Positions 4,984 to 5,460 of a stretch of DNA of 5,460 nt are shown one piece after another. How positions within the stretch are numbered: the first letter of the stretch is position 1; every line of letters starts with the position of its first letter. The notes under the pieces were generated by a model that ran no database searches, was not told the DNA's origin, and saw nothing but the letters and a program-made list of their open reading frames with translations. Position numbers and translations under genes: made by a program. The DNA is taken from assembly GCA_030837395.1 (NCBI GenBank), contig JAUPKO010000499.1, forward strand, positions 1-5,460, given 5' to 3'. This stretch comes from Actinomycetota bacterium (GTDB taxonomy: Bacteria; Actinomycetota; Actinomycetes; S36-B12; UBA10799).

Positions 4984-5460
4984 GTGGCCAAGTACTGTTC
5001 CGACTGTGGTGCCGCTCTGGTCGGCTCGGGGAGGTTCTGTCCCGAGTGTGGCGCACGTGTCGAGTTGCCCGACACGCCAGAGGCGCCCGATCGTGGACGC
5101 CGTCCGCCTAAGCACGAGGCGCGTCACTTCGACAGACAACCGGAGCCACTGCCAGAGCCGCCGTCGGACCGGGAGCTCTGGTTCGTGCTCGAAGACGGAG
5201 AGTGGGACTGGCGCCCGGGTACGCTGCCGACCCAAGTGCCCTCCGCGGCGCTGCGCCGTTTGGCCGTTGATGACGAGGTCGAGATTCGGGAGAAGATCGC
5301 GCACAACACCGTGACGCCCACCGATGTCCTGCGGAACTTGGCAGCTGACCCCTACTGGGCAGTGCGAGCCTGGGTGGCAGACAACGCGTCGGCGCCGATC
5401 GACCTTCTGCCGACCTTGGCCGCCGACCCAGACTGGTTCGTCCGCGCCATGGTCGGATCC
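4984..5460 (+). CDS. Zinc-ribbon plus LRV-repeat protein (gene 4), 3' end outside window
   Basis: The visible 159 residues begin M-A-K-Y-C with ribbon cysteines C5/C8 and C19/C22. Residues 24-60 are a charged, Pro-rich linker. Residues 61-84 (S-D-R-E-L-W ... E-W-D-W) resemble residues 51-66 of gene 3 (S-T-R-E-A-W ... E-D-W) and may be a cap on the solenoid. LRV-type repeats start at 85-110, 111-136 and 137 onward, each 26 residues, with DPYWAVR and DPDWFVR at the usual DPDxxVR position. The frame is still open at the right edge, so total repeat number and any C-terminal domain are unknown. Given its similarity to gene 3, a long array is likely. It is divergent from gene 3, and its upstream region carries IS3 scraps ending close to the ribosome binding site, so its promoter may have been altered. 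Binding scaffold inferred; specific function unknown. Confidence 0.9.
   Translation, partial: MAKYCSDCGAALVGSGRFCPECGARVELPDTPEAPDRGRRPPKHEARHFDRQPEPLPEPPSDRELWFVLEDGEWDWRPGTLPTQVPSAALRRLAVDDEVEIREKIAHNTVTPTDVLRNLAADPYWAVRAWVADNASAPIDLLPTLAADPDWFVRAMVGS

Overview
The window looks like chromosome of a high-GC Gram-positive bacterium (Actinomycetota). The signs are GC-rich third codon positions, GTG starts, G-rich ribosome binding sites, and a C-terminal GWYPDP...RYWDG..WT motif (DUF2510), which is essentially an actinobacterial signature. I cannot name a genus.

It holds four consecutive, mutually related genes on alternating strands. Each begins with the same module: M-A-x-[FY]-C-x2-C-G, ten residues, then C-x2-C, a short N-terminal zinc ribbon. 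What follows differs. Gene 1 (minus, 1-756, runs off the left edge), gene 3 (minus, 2047-4386, complete, 779 aa) and gene 4 (plus, 4984-5460, runs off the right edge) carry tandem ~26-residue helical repeats of the leucine-rich-repeat-variant (LRV, HEAT-like) type, consensus TPPDxLRxLAxDPDxxVRxxVAGNPx. Gene 3 has about 25 of them and ends in DUF2510. Gene 2 (plus, 1212-1874, complete) has Sel1/TPR-like repeats instead and a second zinc ribbon at its C terminus.

Layout from left to right: gene 1 (minus); a 455-bp divergent intergenic region rich in inverted repeats; gene 2 (plus); a 172-bp convergent gap with a possible bidirectional terminator hairpin; gene 3 (minus); a 597-bp divergent region with two IS3-family transposase scraps in opposite orientations; gene 4 (plus). 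Because of the alternating strands each gene should be transcribed alone, with shared regulatory space only between genes 1 and 2 and between genes 3 and 4.

The sequence shows no catalytic domain in any of the four proteins. The reasonable inference is a locally duplicated family of cytoplasmic zinc-ribbon plus solenoid-repeat proteins acting as binding scaffolds. Partners and pathway are unknown. Expansion by duplication, internal repeat gain and loss, and IS-associated rearrangement fits what is seen.
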